Source: an uncultured Prevotellaceae bacterium
GTDB taxonomy: Bacteria; Bacteroidota; Bacteroidia; Bacteroidales; Bacteroidaceae
Reading direction: 5' to 3'
Assembly (NCBI GenBank): GCA_902774815.1
Contig: CACYJV010000009.1
Span: 33,587 to 97,586 of the forward strand
DNA length: 64,000 nt
Positions 17,920-24,978 of this stretch are shown in pieces (within the stretch, counting starts at the first letter, position 1; every line of letters begins with the position of its first letter). The notes beneath the pieces were generated by a model. It did not search any database, had not been told where the DNA came from, and saw nothing but the letters and a program-made list of their open reading frames with translations. A program made the position numbers and the translations under genes.

Positions 17920-18729
17920 ATGACGATAGGAGTAATCATTTCAACCTACAACAACCCGCGGTGGCTCGAAAAGACACTCTGGGGATACGAGCACCAACTA
18001 CGCAAGGCCGATGAAATCATCATTGCCGACGACGGGTCGGGCGACGAGACGCGCCAGCTCATCGGCCGCTATGCCCAACGCCTGCCCATACGCCATGTGT
18101 GGCACGAAGACCGGGGTTTCCGAAAAACCACCATCTTGAACCGCGCACTTGAACAGGCTACTGCCGACTATCTCGTATTCACCGATCAAGACTGCATTCC
18201 ACGCGCCGATTTCCTCGCAACCCACGAGCGTTTGGCACGACCTGGCTACATGCTCTCCGGTGGTTATTTCAAATTGGTGATGCCTGTCAGCCAGCTCATC
18301 AGCCGTGACGATGTCAGTAGCGGGCGGGCTTTCAGCATCGGTTGGCTTCGCCATCAGGGACAACCCCTCTCGTGGAAGATGACGAAACTGGTCGGCAATC
18401 GTCTCTTTACCAGTTTCATGAACACCGTCACGCCGACACGAGCCACTTGGAACGGCATGAATGCCAGCGGCTGGCGACACGACCTGCTGGCGGTAAACGG
18501 TTTCGACGAGCGAATGCAGTATGGCGGTGAAGACCGTGAACTTGGCGAACGCCTCATGAACATGGGCATCCATGCCCGCCAGATACGCTATTCAGCCATC
18601 GTGCTCCACCTCGACCACAACCGCCCATACGTCAACGATGAGGCCTGGCAACTGAACAACGAAATACGCCGTGCCACCCGTCGGCAACACCTTGTGCGCA
18701 CCTCTTATGGGATTAACAAAGAAAAATAA
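17920..18729 (+). CDS. Glycosyltransferase family 2 (plus-strand member of a divergent pair)
   Basis: A 269-residue GT-A glycosyltransferase. 'IGVIISTYNNPRWLEKTLWGYEHQ' and 'EIIIADDGSGDETRQLI' form the nucleotide-binding half. The DxD-type motif is 'YLVFTDQDCIPR' (about 88-92). 'NGMNASGWRHDLLAVNGFDERMQYGGEDRELGERL' holds the acceptor-side catalytic region typical of 'galactosyltransferase-domain' GT2 enzymes. It is cytoplasmic by the lack of membrane segments. Together with the divergent GT2 and the GT9 gene it probably builds LPS core or a surface glycan. The tRNA-Gln gene follows 95 nt downstream with its own promoter. Confidence 0.88.
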   Translation: MTIGVIISTYNNPRWLEKTLWGYEHQLRKADEIIIADDGSGDETRQLIGRYAQRLPIRHVWHEDRGFRKTTILNRALEQATADYLVFTDQDCIPRADFLATHERLARPGYMLSGGYFKLVMPVSQLISRDDVSSGRAFSIGWLRHQGQPLSWKMTKLVGNRLFTSFMNTVTPTRATWNGMNASGWRHDLLAVNGFDERMQYGGEDRELGERLMNMGIHARQIRYSAIVLHLDHNRPYVNDEAWQLNNEIRRATRRQHLVRTSYGINKEK

Positions 18730-18740
18730 TTGCAAAAAAA

Positions 18741-18772
18741 TTTGGTAATGGCACAAAAAACCACTACCTTTG
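18741..18772 (+). promoter_or_regulatory. Promoter of tRNA-Gln
   Basis: TTTG at 18741-18744, a 20-nt spacer and TACCTTTG at 18765-18772, 52 nt before the mature tRNA 5' end. Good fit to the Bacteroidetes consensus. Confidence 0.65.
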
Positions 18773-18824
18773 CAGCCGCAAACAGCACGCACGAGCATGC
18801 GTTTGCACAAAAACACTTCAGGAT

Positions 18825-18895
18825 TGGGTGATGGTGTAACGGTAACACTACAGGTTTTGGTTCTGTCATTCCCGGTTCGAATCCGAGTCACCCAA
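18825..18895 (+). tRNA. tRNA-Gln (anticodon TTG)
   Basis: A 71-nt cloverleaf: acceptor stem TGGGTGA/TCACCCA, D-arm GTGT-AACGGTA-ACAC, anticodon stem ACAGG/TCTGT with loop TTTTGGT giving anticodon TTG, and T-arm with 'GGTTCGAATCC'. The CCA end is not encoded. A terminator follows directly. Confidence 0.93.
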
Positions 18896-18900
18896 CACCG

Positions 18901-18940
18901 AAACAGCCACACAACGTTCACTTGTTGTGTGGCTGTTTTC
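18901..18940 (+). terminator. Intrinsic terminator after tRNA-Gln
   Basis: A 15-bp stem (18901-18915 with 18924-18938) closed by an 8-nt loop and ending in a T-rich run, 5 nt after the tRNA. The convergent YitT gene ends at 18952, so the hairpin may serve both strands. Confidence 0.8.
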
Positions 18941-18951
18941 GTTCAGTTCAC

Positions 18952-19887
18952 CTACTTGATAGGCTTCGGTGCACGATGCTTTACCTTGAAGCGGTCGAAA
19001 CCCTCGCCATAGACGCCGATGACAGCACTCTGCGAGACGAAAGCGGTAGGGTCTATCTCGTTGATGAGTTCGAATATCTTCGCACTCTCACGACGCTTGG
19101 CCAGCACGAACAGCATCTTCACCTCTTTGCCCGAATAGAAGCCGTGGGCATCGATGACCGTACAGCCACGGTGCGGGTCCATGTTGATGCGACGTCCTAT
19201 CTCCTCATACTGGTCGCTGATGATGAAGAACTGCACACTTCGGCGCATGGAGTTCACAACCTGGTCTATACAGAATGCGGTGACGTAGAGTACGACATAG
19301 CCATAGAGAACGCGCTCCCAGTCCCTCAGCACGAGGTAGGAACTGGAGATGATGACCACGTCGCAAATCAGGATGACACGTCCGAGCGAAATGTCACGAT
19401 ACTTGTTGATAATGGCAGCCACGATGTCCGTACCACCTGTAGAACCGCGGAAGCCAAGGCCGAGTCCCACGCCCGATCCGCAGAACACCGCCCCGATAAT
19501 GGCAGCCATGAAGGGCTCATCGTGCAACAGGTGCAGGCCCATGGCCCAGTCGCGGATGAGTGCCAGCGAAGTAGTAAGCACAGTCACGGCATAGATGGTC
19601 TTCACGCAGAACTTCCATCCCAAAATCTTCAGTGCCACCAGCAGCAGTCCGGCATTGATAAAGAAGTAACTGACCTGAGCCGGAATGTGCAAAGGGCTCC
19701 ACTCCAAGATGGAGGAGATACCTGCCACGCCGCCTGTGGTGATGTTGTTGGGCAGCAGGAACACCGACCATCCCAAGCAGTAGCTCAGCATGGCTATGGT
19801 GATCATGACGTAGTCGCGGCTCTCACGCCACACTTTTGAAACAATGACTGACATTTCGACGTTGTTGTTTTGGTTATTTGGCTGCAA
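18952..19887 (-). CDS. YitT-family membrane protein (DUF161/DUF2179)
   Basis: A 311-residue protein with about five to six membrane segments in its first 200 residues: 'CLGWSVFLLPNNITTGGVAGISSIL', 'SYFFINAGLLLVALKILGW', 'AAIIGAVFCGSGVGLGLGFRGSTGGTDIVAAIINKY'. The repeated 'NNITTGG.AGIS' and 'GSTGGTDIVA' blocks mark the YitT family. The last 90 residues form the soluble DUF2179 domain ('QFFIISDQYEEIGRRI...RGCTVIDAHGFYSGKEVKMLFVLAKRRE'). Transport of an unknown solute is assumed for the family. It is a stand-alone gene with its own -7 box. Confidence 0.88.
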   Translation of the reverse strand: MQPNNQNNNVEMSVIVSKVWRESRDYVMITIAMLSYCLGWSVFLLPNNITTGGVAGISSILEWSPLHIPAQVSYFFINAGLLLVALKILGWKFCVKTIYAVTVLTTSLALIRDWAMGLHLLHDEPFMAAIIGAVFCGSGVGLGLGFRGSTGGTDIVAAIINKYRDISLGRVILICDVVIISSSYLVLRDWERVLYGYVVLYVTAFCIDQVVNSMRRSVQFFIISDQYEEIGRRINMDPHRGCTVIDAHGFYSGKEVKMLFVLAKRRESAKIFELINEIDPTAFVSQSAVIGVYGEGFDRFKVKHRAPKPIK

Positions 19888-19892
19888 AGGTA
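19885..19892 (-). promoter_or_regulatory. Likely -7 box of the YitT gene
   Basis: Minus-strand TACCTTTG that abuts the annotated start at 19887. If this box is used, translation must start further in, for example at an internal Met such as 'MSVIVSK' about 12 residues downstream; the upstream ATG would then not be in the message. Confidence 0.45.
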
Positions 19893-19981
19893 CAACATTT
19901 TTAGAAGAACGAAAAAAGTGAGATGTTAACTATATGTTAAAAACATACCCATTTGGGAAACTTTTGCGTTTTATATACAAG

Positions 19982-20161
19982 ATGAGTATTGAAAAAGCAA
20001 TAGATATCATGGAGCCTCAGGCCACGCTCACCGACGAGCAGCTGGCACAGATCGAGGCCGATGCAGACCTCCGTGAGGCCTGCCTTGACGTGATGATAAT
20101 GCAAGGAGTGCTGGCTGAGCGGAAAAAGCATACTGCCACGACACGACGCTTTCACCGTTGA
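19982..20161 (+). CDS. Small protein, possible N-terminal remnant of a FecR-type anti-sigma factor
   Basis: From ATG 19982 this reads 59 residues beginning 'MSIEKAIDIMEPQATLTDEQLAQIEADADLREACLD'. That start, with 'LTDEQLAQI.AD...R' helices, resembles N-termini of Bacteroidetes FecR-like anti-sigma proteins, but I am not certain. The frame stops at 20159-20161. A second frame, open from 20100 and running to 20304, continues without a good start codon and ends 'LQKGHISLEGNRIVIR', a phrase resembling the end of the FecR DUF4974 domain. A decayed, frameshifted gene is the simplest reading; a real 59-residue protein is the alternative. It lies between YitT and dsbD. Confidence 0.35.
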   Translation: MSIEKAIDIMEPQATLTDEQLAQIEADADLREACLDVMIMQGVLAERKKHTATTRRFHR

Positions 20162-20304
20162 GTGCCACAACACCGACCTGTTGCACTTACGCCTGCGCTA
20201 TATCATCCCACGCAGCAGTACCGCTGCCTATGCCATCGAAATCCTCGACCGACTGCAAAAAGGACATATCTCTTTGGAAGGCAACCGCATCGTGATTCGA
20301 TAGT
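20100..20304 (+). pseudogene. Possible frameshifted C-terminal remnant following the small ORF
   Basis: The +1-shifted frame encodes 'AFTVECHNTDLLHLRLRYIIP' and ends 'LEGNRIVIR'. It has no ATG or strong alternative start and overlaps the end of the 59-residue frame by about 60 nt. Similarity to the FecR C-terminal domain is only by eye. Confidence 0.3.
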
Positions 20305-20361
20305 GCTTGAGCCGCAATATGCCACCTTTTTCTTCACAATATAAAGAAAAGACATTGGGTT

Positions 20362-20393
20362 CTTGCTCGTTTTCACTTTTTTACGTACCTTTG
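20362..20393 (+). promoter_or_regulatory. Promoter of dsbD
   Basis: CTTG at 20362-20365 (one off TTTG), 20-nt spacer and TACCTTTG at 20386-20393, 31 nt before the dsbD ATG. Confidence 0.6.
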
Positions 20394-20423
20394 CATCATT
20401 AACTTAACATTAAGCAATATATT

Positions 20424-22469
20424 ATGAGACGACTCATCGCCATTGCAGCTTTAATCGTTGCCTGCATCACCGCTCATGCACAGATGCAGGACCCTGTCAA
20501 GTTCTCCACTCAACTCAAGACCGGCTCCGGGCCTGAAGCAGAGATGATCTTCAGCGCTACCATCGACCCAGGATGGCATGTCTATTCCACCAACCTCGGC
20601 CAGGACGGCCCCATCGAGGCTTCGCTGCACGTCAACAAAATGGACGGTGCCGAACTCGTTGGCAAGCTGACACCCAAGGGTAAGGAGATTTCGCAGTACG
20701 ACGAGATGTTCGGAATGAAGCTGCGCTATTTCGAGAATGCCGTTCAATTTGTGCAGAAAGTGAAGTTCACGAAGCCACAATACGACATCGATGCCTACCT
20801 GGAGTGGGGTGCCTGCAATGACGAGATGTGCATGCCGCCGGGCGAAGCCTCGCTGAAGAAGAGCGGAAAGAGCCCTGCTACCACGGAGAGCACGGAGGAA
20901 CCGGAGGCCGAGAAGGTTGACAAGGCTGCCGAAGAGAAAGCCAAGGCCGACTCACTGGCTGCATTGGCCGCCCTGCAGGACTCGGCAAAAGTAGATACCG
21001 CACTCAATGCCCAACTCTCAACACCTGACTCCGAAAGCCTTTGGCGTCCTGTCATCTCTGAGTTGCGCGCCATGGGCAGCGGCGACAGCATCACCAGTCA
21101 TTCGCTATGGTACATCCTCCTAATGGGCTTCGTGGGCGGTCTGCTCGCCGTGGCAATGCCCTGCATCTGGCCAATCATCCCGATGACGGTGAGCTTCTTC
21201 CTGAAGCGCGCTAAGTCGGACAAGAAGAAGGGTCTGAAGGATGCCATCACGTATGGTCTGTCAATCATTGTCATCTACTTGGCACTGGGATTGCTCGTCA
21301 CGGCATGCTTTGGCAGCGACACGCTGAATGCCCTGTCGACGAATGCGGTGTTCAACATTTTCCTGTTCCTGCTGTTGGTGGTGTTCGCCTTGTCGTTCTT
21401 TGGATGGTTCGAAATAAAACTGCCCGATCGTTGGGCAAATGCCGTCGACACAAAGGCTTCGAACACCAGTGGTCTGCTGAGCATCTTCCTCATGGCATTC
21501 ACACTGGTACTGGTCAGTTTCTCCTGCACGGCTCCTATCATCGGACTGCTGCTCGTTGAGACGACGACCAGTGGCAACTGGGTGGCACCTGCATTGGGCA
21601 TGTTTGGCTTCGCCCTGGCTCTCGCTCTGCCGTTCACGCTCTTCGCCATGTTCCCTTCATGGCTGAAGCAGGCACCGAAGTCGGGTTCGTGGATGACCAC
21701 TATTAAGATTGTACTGGGCTTCATTGAGTTGGCTTTCGCATTGAAATTCTTCTCCGTGGCCGACCTTGCCTATGGCTGGCACTTGCTCGACCGTGAGGTG
21801 TTCCTGTCGCTGTGGATCGTCATCTTTGGCCTGCTGGGTGCCTACCTCGTGGGTTGGCTGAAGTTCCAGGAAGACGAGATTGGTGGCGACATACATAAGC
21901 CCATGCCTGTGCTCTGCATCATGGGTGGCCTCATCTCGTTTGCCTTTGCCATCTATATGATTCCCGGACTCTGGGGAGCTCCCTGCAAGGCCGTGAGCGC
22001 CTTCGCCCCGCCCATCAACACACAGGATTTCAACCTGAATACCAAGACTGTCGAAGCCCGATTTACCGACTATGAACAGGGCATGGCAGCCGCCCGTGCC
22101 GAGGGAAAGCCTGTATTCATCGACTTCACCGGCTTCGGCTGCGTGAACTGTCGCAAGATGGAGGCTGCCGTGTGGACCGATCCGCGCGTGGCCGATAAGC
22201 TTCGTCACGACTATGTGCTCATATCGCTGTTCGTTGACGACAAGACACCATTGGCCGAGCCCTTCGAAGTGACCGATGAGCAGGGCAATACCCGCATGCT
22301 GCGCACTGTCGGTGCGAAGTGGAGCTATCTGCAGAGCCATAAGTTCGGTGCCAACGCCCAGCCGTTCTACGTCATTGTCGATGCCGACGGCAATCCGCTT
22401 ACGGGCTCCTATTCCTACAAGGAGGACGTACCTGCGTTCCTCGAGTTCCTTTCTGGCCCCCTAAAATAG
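20424..22469 (+). CDS. dsbD: Thiol:disulfide interchange protein DsbD
   Basis: A 681-residue three-domain protein. A signal peptide ('IAALIVACITAHAQ') leads into the periplasmic alpha domain with its cysteine pair in 'WGACNDEMCMPPG' (about 132-139). The central membrane domain has eight or so hydrophobic segments and its conserved cysteines in 'AMPCIWPIIPMTV' and 'SFSCTAPIIG'. The C-terminal thioredoxin-like gamma domain has 'FGCVNCRKME' (CxxC about 573-576). It carries electrons from cytoplasmic thioredoxin across the inner membrane to periplasmic reductases. A low-complexity Glu/Ala/Lys linker (about 145-185) separates the alpha domain from the membrane part. It is complete, preceded by its own promoter and followed by a repeat pair. 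Confidence 0.95.
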   Translation: MRRLIAIAALIVACITAHAQMQDPVKFSTQLKTGSGPEAEMIFSATIDPGWHVYSTNLGQDGPIEASLHVNKMDGAELVGKLTPKGKEISQYDEMFGMKLRYFENAVQFVQKVKFTKPQYDIDAYLEWGACNDEMCMPPGEASLKKSGKSPATTESTEEPEAEKVDKAAEEKAKADSLAALAALQDSAKVDTALNAQLSTPDSESLWRPVISELRAMGSGDSITSHSLWYILLMGFVGGLLAVAMPCIWPIIPMTVSFFLKRAKSDKKKGLKDAITYGLSIIVIYLALGLLVTACFGSDTLNALSTNAVFNIFLFLLLVVFALSFFGWFEIKLPDRWANAVDTKASNTSGLLSIFLMAFTLVLVSFSCTAPIIGLLLVETTTSGNWVAPALGMFGFALALALPFTLFAMFPSWLKQAPKSGSWMTTIKIVLGFIELAFALKFFSVADLAYGWHLLDREVFLSLWIVIFGLLGAYLVGWLKFQEDEIGGDIHKPMPVLCIMGGLISFAFAIYMIPGLWGAPCKAVSAFAPPINTQDFNLNTKTVEARFTDYEQGMAAARAEGKPVFIDFTGFGCVNCRKMEAAVWTDPRVADKLRHDYVLISLFVDDKTPLAEPFEVTDEQGNTRMLRTVGAKWSYLQSHKFGANAQPFYVIVDADGNPLTGSYSYKEDVPAFLEFLSGPLK

Positions 22470-22485
22470 GAGCTAACACCCTGCC

Positions 22486-22570
22486 GTAGGGGCAGACCCC
22501 CGTGTCTGCCCGAACAACGGGGACAAAACAACGCACAAAATATCGGTCAGACACGGGGGTCTGCCCCTAC
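22486..22570. repeat. GTAGGGGCAGAC inverted repeat pair (REPIN-like)
   Basis: Arms 22486-22508 and 22548-22570 are perfect 23-nt reverse complements around a 39-nt spacer. Each arm is itself partly palindromic (GGGCAGAC/GTCTGCCC). It fills the gap between the dsbD stop (22469) and the next ATG (22594). One arm with a single mismatch recurs at 48127-48154. Confidence 0.85.
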
Positions 22571-22593
22571 CCGTTCGCTACGGGGCTAAAGCA

Positions 22594-23955
22594 ATGATAA
22601 CAAACGAACAGAAAGAGGCGCTCATCAGCCTCATCAAACAAGAAGTGGTGCCGGCCATCGGTTGTACAGAGCCTATGGCAGTGGCATTATGTACGGCCCG
22701 TGCAACTGAAATGCTGGGTTGCCGTCCTGAAAAGATTACCGCACAACTGTCGGGCAACATCCTGAAGAACGCCATGGGCGTAGGCATACCTGGAACAGGC
22801 ATGATAGGGCTGCCTATTGCCATCGCATTGGGTGCTCTCATCGGCAAGTCGGAATACCAACTGGAGGTACTGAAGGACCTTACGCCCGAGTCGCTGGCCG
22901 AAGGTAAGCGCTACGTGAGCGAAAATCGCATCCACATCAGCGTGAAGCCCAACATTTGTGAACTGCTGTACATCGAAATCACCTGCGAGGCCGACGGTCG
23001 CAGCGAAACAGCCATCATTGAGGGTAGCCATACGCATTTCAGAGGGACCCCACCCCAACCCCATCCCGAGCAAAGCTCGCCCCCCCATAGCCTTCCCCCA
23101 AAGGGGGAGGGAGATAATGTGCCTCATCAAGCAGATAACCAGGAAGAAAGAGTATCTACTCCCCTCCCTCACAAGGAGGGGCAGGGGGGTGAGTCGCTTT
23201 CCTTACGCCTCGTCTATGACTTTGCCATGGAAACGCCCATCGAAGAGCTACGTTTCATCCTGAAAACACAGGAGATGAACATGGCAGCAGCACGCGAAGC
23301 ACTGCGCCATAACTATGGCCACAACCTTGGAAAGACCATCGACAGACCGCTTGCAAAGGGCATTTTCGGCAATAGTATCTACTCGCACATCATTGCAAAG
23401 ACTGCTGCAGCCTGCGATGCACGCATGGGCGGGGCGATGATTCCCGTGATGTCCAACTCTGGTTCAGGCAATCAGGGCATCTGTGCCACCAACCCCGTTG
23501 CCGTCTATGCCGAGGAAAACGAGAACACTGAGGAAGAACTCATCCGCGCACTCACCCTCTCACATCTCACGGCCATCTATATCAAGCAGTCGCTCGGCCG
23601 ACTGTCGGCGCTTTGTGGCTGTGTAGTGGCTGGCATCGGCTCCAGTGTGGGCATCACCTACCTCATGGGTGGTGACTACGAGCGTATCTGTCGCTCGGTG
23701 AAGAACATGATAGCCAACCTGACCGGCATGCTCTGCGATGGCGCAAAGCCCTCCTGTGCCCTGAAGATTGCCTCGGGCGTCTCCACCGCCGTGCTTTCTG
23801 CCGTGCTGTCCATGGAAGGCAAATGCGTTTCCGCAGCTGAAGGCATTGTCGACGACAGCGTTGACCGTACCATTCACAACCTTACCAGCATTGGTGCCGA
23901 AGCCATGTGCCAGACAGACCATATGGTTCTCGACATTATGACGCACAAACAGTAA
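22594..23955 (+). CDS. L-cysteine desulfidase / serine dehydratase alpha-type Fe-S enzyme (CyuA/UPF0597 family)
   Basis: A 453-residue member of the UPF0597/CyuA family, relatives of the iron-sulfur L-serine dehydratase alpha chain; characterised members release sulfide, ammonia and pyruvate from L-cysteine. Cluster and active-site motifs are present: 'AIGCTEPMAV' (C24), 'LCGCVVAGIGSS' (about 340) and 'MLCDGAKPSCALKIASG' (about 379-388). Oddity: after 'EGSHTHF' there is a Pro/Gly/Ser/Glu-rich stretch (about residues 150-202, 'RGTPPQPHPEQSSPP...') that the family lacks and that is encoded by an intergenic-type GC-rich palindromic repeat. The frame stays open and conserved sequence resumes at 'LRLVYDFAMETPIEELRFI', so the enzyme may still be functional. 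A strong terminator follows. Confidence 0.88.
   Translation: MITNEQKEALISLIKQEVVPAIGCTEPMAVALCTARATEMLGCRPEKITAQLSGNILKNAMGVGIPGTGMIGLPIAIALGALIGKSEYQLEVLKDLTPESLAEGKRYVSENRIHISVKPNICELLYIEITCEADGRSETAIIEGSHTHFRGTPPQPHPEQSSPPHSLPPKGEGDNVPHQADNQEERVSTPLPHKEGQGGESLSLRLVYDFAMETPIEELRFILKTQEMNMAAAREALRHNYGHNLGKTIDRPLAKGIFGNSIYSHIIAKTAAACDARMGGAMIPVMSNSGSGNQGICATNPVAVYAEENENTEEELIRALTLSHLTAIYIKQSLGRLSALCGCVVAGIGSSVGITYLMGGDYERICRSVKNMIANLTGMLCDGAKPSCALKIASGVSTAVLSAVLSMEGKCVSAAEGIVDDSVDRTIHNLTSIGAEAMCQTDHMVLDIMTHKQ
23041..23195. repeat. C-rich palindromic repeat pair inserted in frame in the CyuA-type gene
   Basis: The left part starts GGGACCCCACCCCAACCCC and contains GAGC/GCTC and CTTCCCCC/GGGGGAGG hairpins. 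The right part (23158-23195) is CCCCTCCCTCACAAGGAGGGG plus GGGGGGTGAG, which read on the minus strand resembles the left arm. The two arms face each other around an ordinary-looking spacer. A further arm of this type is intergenic at 42517-42558. Confidence 0.75.
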
Positions 23956-23992
23956 AGCCGCGAGCTGCCTGCTGCTACTCAAACTTCTTTAT

Positions 23993-24037
23993 CGGAAAGG
24001 AATTGGAAATACTTCTGATTCCTTTCCGAACTTTTTT
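23993..24037 (+). terminator. Intrinsic terminator after the CyuA-type gene
   Basis: An 11-bp stem CGGAAAGGAAT (23993-24003) with ATTCCTTTCCG (24018-24028), a 14-nt loop and then AACTTTTTT. It lies 38 nt after the stop codon. Confidence 0.85.
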
Positions 24038-24068
24038 AGGGAGCCATAATAACTGTTATGGAATAAAC

Positions 24069-24213
24069 AAGGCATAGCTCTATACGCTACATGTCATAGC
24101 TTTTTTACAGTAAGAAGCTATGCTTTGTAAGGTATAGAGCTATGCCTTAGATACTATAAAGCTATGCTATAGAGTCATCAAAGCTATGCTATAGCGTCAT
24201 TAAAGCAATGCGA
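24069..24213. repeat. AGCTATGC repeat cluster
   Basis: Repeated copies of AAAGCTATGCTATAG and its reverse complement, including a perfect 16-nt inverted pair (24069-24084 with 24133-24148) that encloses a smaller pair (CATAGCTT/AAGCTATG). The 303-nt gap 23956-24258 contains the terminator above, this cluster and no gene. The family recurs at 55000-55190. Confidence 0.8.
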
Positions 24214-24258
24214 TGGCGCCAACAAAGGAATGACTTATAAACCGCAGCTCATAACTAT

Positions 24259-24978
24259 TCAGCGGTACATGAACTTCACGGAACTGCCGTCGGCACGATG
24301 CAGGATGTTCAGACCAGCAACAGGATTGGCAATACGCATGCCCTGCAGGTTGTAGAGGGTGTCGCCTGCCAAGTCTTCTCCCCTTTGCGAGGGAAGGTCT
24401 ATGGCCGTTACGTCAGAGTTGGTTTCAATCATCTTGCGATTAGCCTCACGAATACGGTCTTCGAAGACCTTTACGACCTCACGATCGTAGGTCATCAGGC
24501 CATTTACCTCTACCTCGACATCAGTGGTCTGCGTGTAGATGGCGGCGGCAAAGCATGCCTTATGGCCGTTGAAGGTAATTCCCTGTCCGAGACGAGTTAT
24601 CTGGTCGGCATAGCGTTCATAGCGAGCGGTGACGCCTTCGACAGAACCATTGTCGTTATAGAGTGTAGCGAAGCACTCATACCAACGATGTCCCTCGATG
24701 TTCAGTCCGAGACCACCGTACTCACCGAGCACGAGAGGCTTCTCAGGATCGTCGAAATTCAGCACGATAGGATCGGAATAGGTGTGCAAATCAACGATGT
24801 CGCCCACTCCACGATGGAAGTTACCACCCGATGCCGGATTGATGATGCGCGTGGAATCCTGCTGGCGGGTAAGGTCGACCACCTGAGCGGTCTTGAACTG
24901 TCCCCAACGCTCATTGAACGGTGTCCACACGACGATGCACGGATTGTTGTAATGCTGTGCAATCACATCTTTCCATTA
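24259..24978 (-). pseudogene. GH2 catalytic C-terminal part, separated by an in-frame TAA
   Basis: This is the same reading frame as the gene that stops at 24976-24978. Directly after the TAA the frame reads 'WKDVIAQHYNNPCIVVWTPFNERWGQ', continuing the GH2 barrel. It holds both predicted GH2 catalytic glutamates: the acid/base in 'TPFNER' and the nucleophile in 'VLGEYGG'. The end ('TLYNLQGMRI...GLNILHRADGSSVKFMYR') is the Prevotella-style C-terminal tail. The only nearby internal start is a GTG at 24966, and no ribosome-binding site is evident, so separate translation is unlikely. A GAA to TAA change ('FKN-E-WKDVI' expected) would explain it. Alternatives are readthrough or a sequencing error. 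Confidence 0.75.

Noticed and set aside
24069-24148. The 16-nt inverted pair as a transcription terminator
   Set aside because: Its spacer is 48 nt and no T-tract follows; a proper terminator already sits at 23993-24037.
24964-24966. GTG as start of an independent 235-residue protein
   Set aside because: It falls in the middle of the GH2 barrel, with no ribosome-binding site, and the upstream frame is continuous except for one stop codon.
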